This document shows positions 9,801-18,786 of a DNA stretch of 64,000 nt, one piece after another. The notes beneath the pieces were generated by a model. The model saw only the letters and a list, made by a program, of their open reading frames with translations. It did no database searches and had not been told where the DNA came from. Made by a program: the position numbers and the translations under genes. The first letter of the stretch is position 1. Each line of letters begins with the position of its first letter. The stretch comes from Dulcicalothrix desertica PCC 7102 (lineage in GTDB: Bacteria > Cyanobacteriota > Cyanobacteriia > Cyanobacteriales > Nostocaceae), in the NCBI RefSeq assembly GCF_003991905.1, contig NZ_RSCL01000003.1:215092-279091 (forward strand), read 5' to 3'.

Positions 9801-10123
9801 TTTTGATTATCTTCAAGGGTTAAAAATCAATATTGATTTCTAAACGAATAGAATAAATGGCTATATTGATTCATGTCACGCTTTATTCAAAAAATATAAC
9901 TTGAACCTTTAATAATCATTCTCAGTAGATGCTTGCTAGTTTTTATCCTTGAAATATAAGGATTTTACTGTCTATCGTATTTTGATATTGAGAATATATA
10001 GTAATTTTGTATACATGTACGGTTGTTGCGAATTTTACCTATCGCTTGGCAGACTGTAATAGTGGGCGGGCAAGGATGCCCACTCCACAAGACAATTTTA
10101 GAGGTTTTTTATTGAGAAATCCT
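9801..10123. other. Non-coding spacer with part of a dispersed repeat
   Basis: AT-rich spacer between two minus-strand genes. It holds one arm of the 'GGGCATCCTTGCCCGC' dispersed repeat (10061-10091, ending CCACTCCACAAGA). The rest shows no coding potential or recognisable RNA; it presumably holds the promoter of the nuclease gene at its left end. Confidence 0.5.
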
Positions 10124-10975
10124 TTAAGATTTTTCTGAGCGTCGCATGAATGGTAGTAAGTCTTGTAAGATTGTTTCGTGGTAGTGTTCTTGCGGGTAGT
10201 GACCGACGTTATTAAGTTTTACTAACTCTCCATCGGGTGTAGCTTTAGCAAATGTTTCTGCCATATCTACAGATAACCAAGGGTCTATTGCTCCCCATTG
10301 TATTAACACAGGTTGCTTCCATTCTTTAAATCCAGTTTCGATTTCTTGCATGGCTTTGTCTAGTTGCAAGTTACGAATAGTTGCTAGCAGTGCGCGTCCT
10401 GATGATGAACTTTTTAAATATGGTTTACGATAAATATCTAAATGTTGGTCATCGATACGATAACGGGCGCCTCCTTCTAATGTTCTATCTACTAATAATG
10501 GGTCTTGGGTCATCATTTCACCTGCCAAGGGTAAACCCATTTGCTGAATTTTCCAAGGTACTTTGGCACTTTGAGAGATTGGTGCATTCAAAATTGCTAT
10601 ATTAGCGACTTGTTCAGGATGACGTAAAGCGTATTGTAAGCCAACTGAACCTAGAAAACCCTGAACGACTAAAGAAAATCTTTCTAGCTTTAATTCTGTG
10701 ATAAATTTTTCCAATGCAGTAATAAATGCATCGGGTGTATACGCAAAGTCGCGTTTTTCTGGTTTAGATGAAAAGCCGTATCCAATCCAATCTGGTGCTA
10801 TTGCGTGGGTTCCCTGTTGTGCTAATGCTGGAAGAATATTTCGCCAACTGTAACTTTGTGATACTAACCCATGTAGCAATATTACGGGTAATAAATCACT
10901 GCGACCAATGGGTTCAGATTCGCGGTAAAACCATTCTAATGAGTCGATTTTTATCTTTTTTTCTGCTATTGACAC
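10124..10975 (-). CDS. Alpha/beta-fold hydrolase of the haloalkane-dehalogenase type with atypical nucleophile
   Basis: A 283-aa cytosolic alpha/beta hydrolase. The oxyanion region HGLVSQSYSW (residues ~35-44), cap region and C-terminal GHYPQEHY (catalytic His) are present, as is the acid strand WGAIDPWLS. At the nucleophile elbow, where related enzymes have QDWGG or GxSxG, this protein reads VVQGFLGSVGLQYALRHP, so the position expected for Asp/Ser is Gly or the elbow is shifted. I recall similar wording in other cyanobacterial homologues, so this may be a subfamily feature rather than a mutation. Substrate unknown. Its start (ATG 10975) lies 33 bp after the stop of the FAD oxidoreductase on the same strand, suggesting an operon. 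Confidence 0.8.
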   Translation of the reverse strand: MSIAEKKIKIDSLEWFYRESEPIGRSDLLPVILLHGLVSQSYSWRNILPALAQQGTHAIAPDWIGYGFSSKPEKRDFAYTPDAFITALEKFITELKLERFSLVVQGFLGSVGLQYALRHPEQVANIAILNAPISQSAKVPWKIQQMGLPLAGEMMTQDPLLVDRTLEGGARYRIDDQHLDIYRKPYLKSSSSGRALLATIRNLQLDKAMQEIETGFKEWKQPVLIQWGAIDPWLSVDMAETFAKATPDGELVKLNNVGHYPQEHYHETILQDLLPFMRRSEKS

Positions 10976-11008
10976 GGTTTTTTATGTGCTGCTTGTATTT
11001 TAGTTTTA

Positions 11009-12097
11009 TTAAATAATCATCTCACGAATTGTTACCGCAGTTGCAGGCGCCAGTAAAACACCGTTACGATAATGTCCTGTGGCAACAAGAATATTACTAT
11101 ACCCAGGTAGTTTTTCAATAATTGGGGCAGGGCGCCCTTCGGGACGGGGACGTAAACCTGACCATGTGCGCGTAATAGTCGCGTTCTTTAGTTCGGGACA
11201 AAAAGAAATAGCCTGCTGTTTGACTGACTCTAGTAATTCAGTATCAGGAGGTAAGCTATATCCTTCAGTGTTGGGAAACTCTACAGTGGCGCCTACCCAA
11301 TAATCGGTTGCGGGCACAATGCCGGCGCCGCATGGGACAATATGAACATCATCACCTGTAATCGCTGGCTGAAAATCTGGGTTGCCTAGTGGGTGTCCAA
11401 CATGAAAGTGTATAGCTTGCCCTAATACAGGACGAATATCTATTTTTTGATTTAACTGCGCTGTTAAAGCAGAAGTACCAAGCCCAGCAGATATAATCAC
11501 TTTGTCTACGGATATTTTACCTGCGCTTGTCTCAATGTTATGAGAACTAAACCCGTTAACTTCTACGCCAAATTTGAAACTGACACCATTTGACATTGCT
11601 GCATCTACCAAAGCTAATGTCAATGTCGTTGGGTCGAGTTGACGGTCACATGGTGAATATACGGCACCAGTAATTTGTTCAGTATTTAGCTGTGGACATG
11701 CTTGCTTAAGTTTTGCTGTGTCCCATACTTCTAAGTGCCAACCTTGTTTAGCACGAATTGCTGCTAAATTTTCCCATTGTGATTCCCCTTTAGATATTTC
11801 TTCAGGAGTTAGTAACATCAAGATTCCCTGACGATTAAAAGGTATTTTACGTCCAGAAACAGCTTCTAGCTTGGGAACCCACTCTTCGTAAGTCGCAATA
11901 CTCTGTTCTCGCATTCGCCACGCTTTACCCTTGGTCTTGTGGCTAATAATGCCCATTAATACACCTAATGCCGCCCCTGTTGAAGCTTGTGCTGGCGGTA
12001 ATAGATCGAAAACTGTAATTTTTAATCCTGGAACTTGACTCAGTTCGTATGCTATTGCGGCGCCGACAACGCCACATCCAATAATTGCTATGTGCAT
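11009..12097 (-). CDS. FAD-dependent oxidoreductase of the DAO family
   Basis: A 362-aa flavoenzyme that begins with a Rossmann dinucleotide-binding motif, IIGCGVVGAAIAYEL (residues 4-18). It ends with the DAO-family closing segment TRTWSGLRPRPEGRPAP and GHYRNGVLLAPATA, which binds FAD and substrate. Such enzymes oxidise secondary or tertiary amines, for example glycine oxidase (ThiO, thiazole synthesis) or D-amino acid dehydrogenases. The length and the 'ATGHYRNG' ending resemble ThiO-like enzymes, but the substrate cannot be read. No signal peptide. Upstream and on the same strand as the alpha/beta hydrolase (33 bp gap). Confidence 0.8.
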   Translation of the reverse strand: MHIAIIGCGVVGAAIAYELSQVPGLKITVFDLLPPAQASTGAALGVLMGIISHKTKGKAWRMREQSIATYEEWVPKLEAVSGRKIPFNRQGILMLLTPEEISKGESQWENLAAIRAKQGWHLEVWDTAKLKQACPQLNTEQITGAVYSPCDRQLDPTTLTLALVDAAMSNGVSFKFGVEVNGFSSHNIETSAGKISVDKVIISAGLGTSALTAQLNQKIDIRPVLGQAIHFHVGHPLGNPDFQPAITGDDVHIVPCGAGIVPATDYWVGATVEFPNTEGYSLPPDTELLESVKQQAISFCPELKNATITRTWSGLRPRPEGRPAPIIEKLPGYSNILVATGHYRNGVLLAPATAVTIREMII

Positions 12098-12148
12098 GAT
12101 TTGAGAGTTAGAGACCAGGGACTAATCCCTAGCCCCCTTTATTCAAGA

Positions 12149-12616
12149 TTAACCTTCTTCAGCAGAATTAAGCTTAGACGGCATTAAATTCAGGAATTTG
12201 TCAATATCTGAATATACCGCTTCAAAGTTGCTGGCAGCAACAAGCTGATTACCAGAAGAAGCCGCTTGGTCAACTTTGACTAAGTGGTCGAACACATCGC
12301 GTGCAACTTTACGCGCAGGCGCCTGTTCAGATGGCAGCAAGTTAGGAACAATATATGTCATGTCCAAACGCGCTTCCGCCATTGGTCCATGTATAAAATT
12401 ACCCACCTTAATCCATTGTTTAGAGTCAATTAACTCTCCAAGTTCTGATTTACGCTCACGTACTGCTTTGATATCAGTTAAATATCCCTGAATCTTTTCC
12501 AGTTGCGTTTGCGTGTAGGTTGGAGGTGGAGTGGCAACGGTGGGTCCACCACAACTCATTAAAAAAGTTGCCAAAAATACCAGTATTAGGGAAATGATGC
12601 TCCGTTGACGCGCCAT
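12149..12616 (-). CDS. psbQ: Photosystem II protein PsbQ (CyanoQ), lipoprotein
   Basis: A lumenal extrinsic subunit of photosystem II. The N-terminus is a lipoprotein signal (SLILVFLATFLMSCGG) with Cys after LMS, so the mature protein is lipid-anchored on the lumenal side of the thylakoid. The rest (YTQTQLEKIQGYLTDIKAVRERK ... WIKVGNFIHGPMAEARLDMTYI ... DFLKFLNLMPSK-type ending) predicts the four-helix bundle of CyanoQ. I chose ATG 12616 (MARQRS), which puts the signal in normal position; in-frame starts at 12625 and 12655 are also possible. Core photosynthesis gene, clear support for a cyanobacterial host. Confidence 0.88.
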   Translation of the reverse strand: MARQRSIISLILVFLATFLMSCGGPTVATPPPTYTQTQLEKIQGYLTDIKAVRERKSELGELIDSKQWIKVGNFIHGPMAEARLDMTYIVPNLLPSEQAPARKVARDVFDHLVKVDQAASSGNQLVAASNFEAVYSDIDKFLNLMPSKLNSAEEG

Positions 12617-12991
12617 AAGCTGCATACGATTTGATAGCCATATAACAGTTGTCATTTTAGATCGGAGCGGCCTTGTTTACGAGTGCTTATTGGTAATTCT
12701 TGTTTTACGAAGATACCTGATTTTACTGGTTCACAACTTACATACTACAAAACTGGCAACTTTTATCACTTGCAAGTAAAATTGAGTATAATTGCTCAAT
12801 AAGTCTCTATAACTCAAAAATTTTTGTATCAAAAGTTTCAAAAAATACAACTAAGGACACAAATATTATAAAATGCTAATTTTTAAGTTGATTTCTTCGT
12901 GTAGTATTGTTAAGCTGTAACACCAATAAAGCAAGTTTAGTGTCGTCACAAATTTGGGAATCATCGATGCAGTAAGAATGGAGGACAATTC
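12617..12991. other. Divergent promoter spacer
   Basis: A 375-bp AT-rich region between the divergent psbQ gene and the next plus-strand gene; both promoters must lie here. A good ribosome binding site (GGAGG at 12980-12984) precedes the GTG at 12992. No RNA gene or repeat seen. Confidence 0.45.
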
Positions 12992-13411
12992 GTGAACGCA
13001 GCTGAAATGGCAACCAGTCTTGAATTCACTAGTAAAATAGCCACGGTAGTTAATTTATTCAAGCGCGAATTTCCAGATGCAAAGTCTGACCTTAAGCCTT
13101 GGCACAATGACCCCGACACTCGCGAGTTAATTGACCCTGACTCAATTGATATTGGTTTTCATTTTCCTGGTATAAGTCGGTCGTGGCGTGTTCGCAGTTT
13201 ACTGTTTCAAATTCGTTTGCACTTAGACCCAGAAACTAATTCCCGTTTTTGTGTGGGTGTTGAAGTCGCTGGTTTTGACCATCGCGGTGAAGCTTGGCGC
13301 CTTTCTACGGTGGAAAACTGGAAATTTGTAGGCGCCACTATGCCATCTGAGCAAGTAGGGGAACGGCTCAAACAAATTTGTCGCCAAATACTAGAAATTT
13401 TTAATAGTTAG
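12992..13411 (+). CDS. Conserved cyanobacterial hypothetical protein (139 aa)
   Basis: No named function known to me. The GTG start is chosen because GGAGG lies 7 bp upstream. A soluble protein with a regular alternation of beta strands (SIDIGFHFPGISRSWRVRSL, FCVGVEVAGFDHRGEAWRL) and a C-terminal helix (QVGERLKQICRQILEIF). The style resembles small conserved cyanobacterial proteins encoded near psbQ or photosynthesis genes. Followed at once by a heptamer-type repeat (13410-13443). Confidence 0.65.
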   Translation: MNAAEMATSLEFTSKIATVVNLFKREFPDAKSDLKPWHNDPDTRELIDPDSIDIGFHFPGISRSWRVRSLLFQIRLHLDPETNSRFCVGVEVAGFDHRGEAWRLSTVENWKFVGATMPSEQVGERLKQICRQILEIFNS

Positions 13412-13443
13412 GAGTTGGGAGTTAGGAGTTAGGAGTTGGGAGT
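13409..13443 (+). repeat. Short tandem repeat of GTTAGGA/GTTGGGA units
   Basis: Five heptamer-like units alternating GTTAGGA and GTTGGGA directly after the stop codon of the preceding gene. This matches the style of cyanobacterial short tandemly repeated repetitive (STRR) sequences. No function is evident. Confidence 0.6.
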
Positions 13444-14705
13444 CATTGTGGCGCCGAACTTTCACATTTAAGCAGCTTATTCAAAATGGCTATTTGCTGT
13501 TGATTACTAGATTTACGAATATTATTTTCCATGCTGATATCTACAAGTTCCATACCTAAGCGTTTTAAATAAGCTTGCTCTTCTTCGGTATCATACTCCG
13601 AAGCGCTTAACTGGTCGTAATTATCACTATAAGACTTGGTAGAATTCCAATTAAACATTTTTACTATCGAATTGACTACATACTTTTGCTCTGGACGTGC
13701 AGTTCTAATAATTTCGCTTATCGGTTGCTGCATTATTCTTTTGATATCAAGAGAGCTAGCTTTTTCTTGTAACCAAGATTCTGAAGTCGAAATAGGTAAA
13801 TCCATTGTTTGCTCATCAACTTTAGCAAAAGCATGAGCCTCAGCATAAGAAACTTTATTATCTTTGTTATAATCGGCTGAAGCTACAGGTTGTCCAATTC
13901 TATTTTTACCGCTCAACCCAGCAAAAAAGCTTGAACTATAATCTTTATAATCAGCTTCGTTAACTAGTGGTGTACATCCTACCGAAGGTCGTGTTTTAAC
14001 AGTAGCAAAGAAACCACACCGTGTTTGTAGTGCAACTGGACGCTGCGGATTACCTCCAGTATAAATAAAATTGGCAAAAGAACCAGAAAAACACTGTGCC
14101 ATTACTACCGCTACTGGTGTTTCTTGTGGCATTTTATCGAGCATCGTCGAAAATTCTTTAACGCTCATTGATTTACGGTTCCAAAGCGTCAACGCATTAT
14201 TATTCAAATCTTGTTTGTTAGGAATTCCATGTCCTGTAAAATACATTAATATTGGCTTTTTGGGAGTTTGGCTAGCTTGTTGTACCCAGCTACTTAAATT
14301 GTCTAAAGTTGAGGCGCCTTTAAGTTCAGGAATAGCTGGTACTTTAAATTTTTCGTTACCCGCATCATCTATGTAGCGAATAGTCGCTTCACCATCATTA
14401 CCATTGGCAAAGTATACCGATGCGTCTTTTTGGTCGTATCCCAATAGACTAAGCGTTCGTTGAAAATAAAGAACGTTCTTTTCTAAAGCTATTTCATTAT
14501 GGTCTGGGGCGCCACCACCTGCCAAAACCAAAAAATTTAACTTATTCTTCTTATCCCAGTTTGCTTTTAACTGCTTTACATCATGCTGCATCGAACAACT
14601 GCTCTTAGTCACTGCAAAATTGGGAGCCATTTCGAGTAGTGATGTAGTAACTATTACAGCAAAAGCAGTACCCGAAAAAAGCTGACGGTGCATAAAATAC
14701 CTCAT
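13443..14705 (-). CDS. Exported caspase-like (C13/C14-type) protease with an EF-hand loop
   Basis: A 420-aa protein with an N-terminal signal peptide (LFSGTAFAVIVTTSLLEMAP). The first long strand, KLNFLVLAGGGAPDHNEIALEKNV, is the legumain/caspase fold start. The catalytic dyad is visible as His in MYFTGHGIP (residues ~155-161) and Cys in VVMAQCFSGSFA (residues ~202-213). At residues ~278-289 DYNKDNKVSYAE fits a 12-residue EF-hand loop (acids or Asn at 1, 3, 5; E at 12), suggesting calcium binding. The ~150-residue C-terminal region is helical and unrecognised. Location is periplasmic or lumenal. Substrate unknown; legumain-like and orthocaspase assignments are both possible. Monocistronic. 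Confidence 0.72.
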   Translation of the reverse strand: MRYFMHRQLFSGTAFAVIVTTSLLEMAPNFAVTKSSCSMQHDVKQLKANWDKKNKLNFLVLAGGGAPDHNEIALEKNVLYFQRTLSLLGYDQKDASVYFANGNDGEATIRYIDDAGNEKFKVPAIPELKGASTLDNLSSWVQQASQTPKKPILMYFTGHGIPNKQDLNNNALTLWNRKSMSVKEFSTMLDKMPQETPVAVVMAQCFSGSFANFIYTGGNPQRPVALQTRCGFFATVKTRPSVGCTPLVNEADYKDYSSSFFAGLSGKNRIGQPVASADYNKDNKVSYAEAHAFAKVDEQTMDLPISTSESWLQEKASSLDIKRIMQQPISEIIRTARPEQKYVVNSIVKMFNWNSTKSYSDNYDQLSASEYDTEEEQAYLKRLGMELVDISMENNIRKSSNQQQIAILNKLLKCESSAPQ

Positions 14706-15059
14706 GATAGACTCTTAAGCCTGATTTGTCGTCTAACTTACTTAATTTTAGTAATTTTTATTTCATATTTCATAAGTAGTTTTTTAAACTTATATAAAGA
14801 AATATACTGATTATTACGGCGCCTCATACCTACAACCTTGACATTCTTTTAGTACTATAGTATTATGTAGACATTCACGGCGCCGCTACGACTGCTATAA
14901 ATATAGGGCGCATAAGTGTAGAGTAAACATTTTGTAATATCTGCATTGATCCCCCCTAACCCCCCTTAGTAAGGGGGGAATAAGAACTATTCTTACCCCC
15001 CCTTATCAAGGGGGTTGGGGGGATTATCTTAAACGTTTATATCCAGGGAAGCTAGAAAT
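14706..15059. other. Spacer with GGCGCC sites and a C-tract inverted repeat
   Basis: The 354-bp spacer between divergent genes holds two GGCGCC sites (near 14820 and 14880) and, at 14949-15027, a copy of the dispersed inverted repeat with arms of the ATCCCCCCTAACCCCCCTTA type. No coding frame is seen. The plus-strand gene starts 32 bp after the repeat. Confidence 0.6.
14949..15027. repeat. C-tract inverted repeat, copy 1
   Basis: Two nested hairpins: CCCCCTAACCCCCCTTAGTA pairs locally with AAGGGGGG, and the whole arm pairs with GGGGGTTGGGGGGAT about 50 bp on. Same family as 25335-25419, 44841-44956 and 47033-47151. Confidence 0.8.
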
Positions 15060-16460
15060 ATGGAAATTAAAACAGGTGCCAAAATATCCCTGCTCGAATT
15101 GATTAAAATCTTAGAAGAGCATCGTAACAGTATTATTATCAACTTTAAGCATTTACAAGAAAACTACCAACATCAAGGAATTAAGCGTATAAAAGGTGTA
15201 CGTGATACTAAGGGAGACTTGATAGAACCTTGGTTGAAAACCCAATATATTGATGCGGGTGAGTATGTTGATATGGGGACGTTTGAACTTAATCGCAATA
15301 CTGCTACTATTAATATGCTGATAAAACGTCGAGTTAAATTGGTGACAGCAGAAGATAAAACACCAATTATTGAAGTAGCAGGTTTACTAGCAAATGACCT
15401 TTACACGTTTAATAATTATACGGTTGTAAGTGATGGTGAAGTTAATATCAGGTCGTTACGAGTCAAAATAAGTGCTAAAAAAACTTTTGATTTACTTAAA
15501 GCTAAGGGTGTAATTCTAGCAGGAAAATTTGATTTTCGTTCGGAGTATGAAATTTTATTCGATAATTTACCTCTGGTAACATTTGATGCACATTTCAATA
15601 ATGTAGATGGATTATTTTATGAACTTGCTCAGATGAAAGTGCTATTAAGTATTATTAGGGCACATCTCAAGCAAAAGTCAGATGTATATATCCCTGACCA
15701 ATTAGATGAATTGCAAAAACATTATTTGTCAAAAAATGTGTATCTTAATTTTCCAACAACAAATGAGTATACTGATATCAACACAGCGCTAGCCACGGGT
15801 GTAATTGATACACGTGTTAGCTATAAAATTGATATCGGTAGTCGGGATATTCTCAACTTTGGTAAATTAATGAGCGCGAATAGATTCCTTGACAGAATGT
15901 ATCGTGCTTACGATAGTCAAACACGTGTTGCGTTCCAAAAGGCAATATTTGAAATGACGTGGGAAGAAAACATTAGCTTCCGACGTAAGTCCCCATCCGC
16001 GCGTATGAAAATTACAGCAGTAGATGATTTAATGGCGCCTATTTTTGATGACTTTCTTGGCTTTGAGAATAACGGTATCGTTAGTGCAATACTTAATAAA
16101 GTTGGTGCAGGCGCCGACTATAAGATATTAGAAGCCAAGCGAAACGGTATTTCGGTAAATAAAGAAGAAACGGTAGCAGCTTTTACAGCGGCAAATACCA
16201 AGTTGAGTCATTATATAGATAGGGTTTACCGCGAAAATATTTCACCGCTTATTTTTTACATCGGTTCCACAGGAATTTTACCCGACCAAATTGATGGCAA
16301 AGCGGTTTCAGCTATTGAGCTTGCAGCAAAATATCCAAATTTACAGTTTAGTGAGGATGAAAAAAATGGCACATTTTTTGAAGTAGGCAACAGCATTATT
16401 GGAGTATATGCTAAGACCGAATATTACAGCACGCGAATTCCCACAAATGTAGAGACGTGA
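15060..16460 (+). CDS. Unknown 466-aa protein
   Basis: Not recognised. A cytosolic protein (no signal peptide or membrane span) with an N-terminal helix pair (SLLELIKILEEHRNSIIINF). Alternating strands follow (residues ~60-200), with a motif VTFDAHFNNVDGLFYELAQM. The second half is helical and charged, with SFRRKSPSARMKI and a final globular part (HYIDRVYRENISPLIFYIGS). The stop codon lies inside a dispersed GTAGAGACG repeat, so the last four residues (NVET) are repeat-derived. The gene carries two GGCGCC sites. No conserved neighbours. Confidence 0.65.
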   Translation: MEIKTGAKISLLELIKILEEHRNSIIINFKHLQENYQHQGIKRIKGVRDTKGDLIEPWLKTQYIDAGEYVDMGTFELNRNTATINMLIKRRVKLVTAEDKTPIIEVAGLLANDLYTFNNYTVVSDGEVNIRSLRVKISAKKTFDLLKAKGVILAGKFDFRSEYEILFDNLPLVTFDAHFNNVDGLFYELAQMKVLLSIIRAHLKQKSDVYIPDQLDELQKHYLSKNVYLNFPTTNEYTDINTALATGVIDTRVSYKIDIGSRDILNFGKLMSANRFLDRMYRAYDSQTRVAFQKAIFEMTWEENISFRRKSPSARMKITAVDDLMAPIFDDFLGFENNGIVSAILNKVGAGADYKILEAKRNGISVNKEETVAAFTAANTKLSHYIDRVYRENISPLIFYIGSTGILPDQIDGKAVSAIELAAKYPNLQFSEDEKNGTFFEVGNSIIGVYAKTEYYSTRIPTNVET

Positions 16461-16544
16461 TTTATCACGTCTCCTGTTTATCACGTCTCCTGTTTATCAC
16501 GTTTGTGCGATAAACCAAGACGCGATCAATCGCGTCTCTACAAT
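16449..16544. repeat. GTAGAGACG palindromic repeat, expanded copy
   Basis: Begins with GTAGAGACGTGATTTATCAC and continues through two further CACGTCTCCTGTTTAT units to end in AAGACGCGATCAATCGCGTC plus TCTAC. It overlaps the stop codon of the preceding gene. Likely forms a strong hairpin in RNA and may terminate transcription. Confidence 0.75.
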
Positions 16545-16856
16545 TTGGCGCCAAAATTTTTATGCGATGAAAGAAAATAAATAAAAGTTTGAGAATTTTC
16601 CGTAATTCAAATTTTAAGAGTGTATTAGTACAAAACACCTGAATTGAGTTCTATAAACCTTGCGATTCGATTTTTAATTAAACTCTAGCCAAGGATAATT
16701 ATACTTACTTGTTTCAAACCAAAACGCTGTTCCGAAATTGATACGAAAGATACAAATATTACTAGTGGCAAATAAAATGTAAGCTCTTTGTTACCTAGAA
16801 AAAATCCAGGATGCAGAACCATGACAATTGCAGCTTCTTTGTAGCATTTCATAGTA
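16545..16856. other. Non-coding spacer
   Basis: AT-rich, with one GGCGCC (near 16548). No open frame, RNA or repeat beyond the palindromic element on its left; presumably it contains the promoter of the HEAT-repeat gene. Confidence 0.4.
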
Positions 16857-17819
16857 ATGAAAAATCTTGTGAAGCAATCGCTTATGGCTATTAAAAAATG
16901 GCAACTTAAATCATGGGGTTGTTCGGATGCTGTTAAGACAACTTTACCGCCAATGGGACAAGATAAACAGACTGTTTCTGAGTTGATTACTTTATTAAAA
17001 CATAACAATGTGACGGTTCGCATCAACGCTATTGAGTCACTTTGCAAAATTGGTGACTGCAAAGCGATTCCAGCACTAGTTACTGCTTTACAAGATACAG
17101 ACTCACAAGTGCGCGCAAATGCTGCGTTTGCACTTGGTTGTTTTCGTTCTCAAGCTATAACTGCTGTTGAACCACTAATTATGAGTTTGGAAGATTCTGA
17201 TGAATGGGTACGTGCGAAAGCTGTAGAAGCTTTAAGTCATATTCGCCATCCTAAAGCTACTGTACATCTAGCTGCTGCTCTACACGATAACTATCCAGGA
17301 GTACGTGCAAAAGCGGCTTTAGCTTTACCTAATATTGCTGAAGCTAGTTTTGCTGTACCACTATTAATTGCAGCATTAACAGATACAGATACGCGAGTGC
17401 GTGCTGCTGTTGCTGACGGTTTGGGTATGTTTGGTACATTAGCAAATTCAGCGGCGCCATATTTAGTAAATGCTTTGCAAGACGAAGATTTACACGTTCA
17501 AATCAATGCAGCTAAAGCATTAATCAAAATCGGCTCGCATACCACTCATAGTATGAATATTTTGATGCAGATGCTTGAAAAAGAAGACACCAATACTCGC
17601 ATCACTACGGCTTTGAATTTAGGTATTATTGCTCTACACTTTCAAGACAAAGCAAATTTTCTATCTGTGTTGGAACTAGAACAGGTTATATACGACTTAG
17701 AAACAGTAAGCCAGTTGTTAAAAACAAACTCTGACTTTGATGCAGCACAATTTGCACTTGTTTCTGTCAACAATGCATTATGTTCTTTGAAAAAAGAACG
17801 AAAAAGTCGTAATACTTAA
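16857..17819 (+). CDS. HEAT-repeat protein (PBS lyase-like)
   Basis: A 320-aa protein built of about six ~31-residue HEAT units, each with the pattern (A/V)xPxLxxALxDxDxxVRxxAAxALGxI. Clear units are at residues ~58-90 (AIPALVTALQDTDSQVRANA), 90-122 (EPLIMSLEDSDEWVRAKAVE), 122-152, 152-186 and 186-218. This is the fold of CpcE/CpcF bilin lyases and of many scaffolding proteins. No phycobilisome genes are adjacent, so a protein-binding scaffold is as likely as a lyase subunit. ATG 16857 is taken; MAIKKW at 16884 is an alternative. Confidence 0.75.
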   Translation: MKNLVKQSLMAIKKWQLKSWGCSDAVKTTLPPMGQDKQTVSELITLLKHNNVTVRINAIESLCKIGDCKAIPALVTALQDTDSQVRANAAFALGCFRSQAITAVEPLIMSLEDSDEWVRAKAVEALSHIRHPKATVHLAAALHDNYPGVRAKAALALPNIAEASFAVPLLIAALTDTDTRVRAAVADGLGMFGTLANSAAPYLVNALQDEDLHVQINAAKALIKIGSHTTHSMNILMQMLEKEDTNTRITTALNLGIIALHFQDKANFLSVLELEQVIYDLETVSQLLKTNSDFDAAQFALVSVNNALCSLKKERKSRNT

Positions 17820-17961
17820 AATGAAAGACTAAATCTGGGCGACGATTTATTTTGTTAGACGCTTGAGCTACAAATAACGTTACAATTTGGGCAGTCTGTT
17901 AAAGAGTACAATATATATATCGACATATAAGAAGCCTACTCACACTTTGGTACTAAATTCT

Positions 17962-18786
17962 TTAAGAATTAGCAGCTATTGGTTGAGATTGCATCATATA
18001 CATCAAATCTTGAATGCCTTTTTGCAGATATCGCGTTACAGTCATTGGACTTGTGCCAATTTTCTTAGCTGCATCCTTACGCGAAAGCTCTTTTAAGAAC
18101 ACTAATTCTACTGCCATCCGAGGTTTATCTTCAAGCTGTGTAATGGCGCCTTGTAGTTGCTGACGTTCTTCTTCTTCTTGCTGTACAGAAGTGGAACGTG
18201 GACAGGGTAGTGCTTCACCCAAGGTAATTTGGCAGTCTACATAGTGAACAACTGTAGCATCTAAACTCAATGGCATCCGATTTTGGGCAGCGAGTTTTGT
18301 TTCTTGCCATTCGTGTAATGGTACATCAAGTAGGTCAGCAATTTCTGAATCTTTAGGTGGGCGCCCTAAAGACTCCGCCAAATCTTTGCGAACTTTCTGT
18401 CCTTCGTTATATAATTCCTGCCAACGACGAGGAATTTTTAGTAAAGTGCTGCGGTCACGTAAGAAGTGCAGCATTTCACCGCGAATGTAAGGAACAGCGA
18501 ACGAGCTAAAAGCATAACCTTGACTAGGGTCAAAGCGTTCAATTGCGCGAATTAAACCAAAATAACCAATTTGTTCCAAATCCTCATAAGGTTCGTTACA
18601 TTGATGGCTAAACTTATGCGCCATTTTACGAACCAAACCAGTGTGTAGCTGGACTAATTCATTACGAAGTTTTATAGAGGGATTTTGATGATAAGTGAGC
18701 AATAGCTCCATGCTATCAGAAGGCATTGTAGAGCGATTTCCGCTTTCACAATTGCCGTACCGCATATACGACTGATTGGCGACCAT
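17962..18786 (-). CDS. sigF: RNA polymerase sigma factor, SigF type (group 3)
   Basis: A 274-aa sigma factor with regions 2, 3 and 4. Region 2 reads LVQLHTGLVRKMAHKF ... DLEQIGYFGLIRAIERFD ... AFSSFAVPYIRGEMLHFLRD. Region 3 contains KIPRRWQELYNEG and LGRPPKDSEIADLL. Region 4 ends with the helix-turn-helix LSRKDAAKKIGTSPMTVTRYL. This is the SigB/SigF-like group 3 class of cyanobacteria, which controls pili, surface and hormogonium-related genes. I choose ATG 18786 (MVANQSYM) because AAGGA lies 8 bp upstream; an upstream GTG at 18927 would add 47 atypical residues. No anti-sigma gene is adjacent. Confidence 0.82.
   Translation of the reverse strand: MVANQSYMRYGNCESGNRSTMPSDSMELLLTYHQNPSIKLRNELVQLHTGLVRKMAHKFSHQCNEPYEDLEQIGYFGLIRAIERFDPSQGYAFSSFAVPYIRGEMLHFLRDRSTLLKIPRRWQELYNEGQKVRKDLAESLGRPPKDSEIADLLDVPLHEWQETKLAAQNRMPLSLDATVVHYVDCQITLGEALPCPRSTSVQQEEEERQQLQGAITQLEDKPRMAVELVFLKELSRKDAAKKIGTSPMTVTRYLQKGIQDLMYMMQSQPIAANS

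Noticed and set aside
16685-17062. Minus-strand 125-codon frame overlapping the HEAT-repeat gene
   Set aside because: Composition is unlike a real protein and it overlaps a clear gene.
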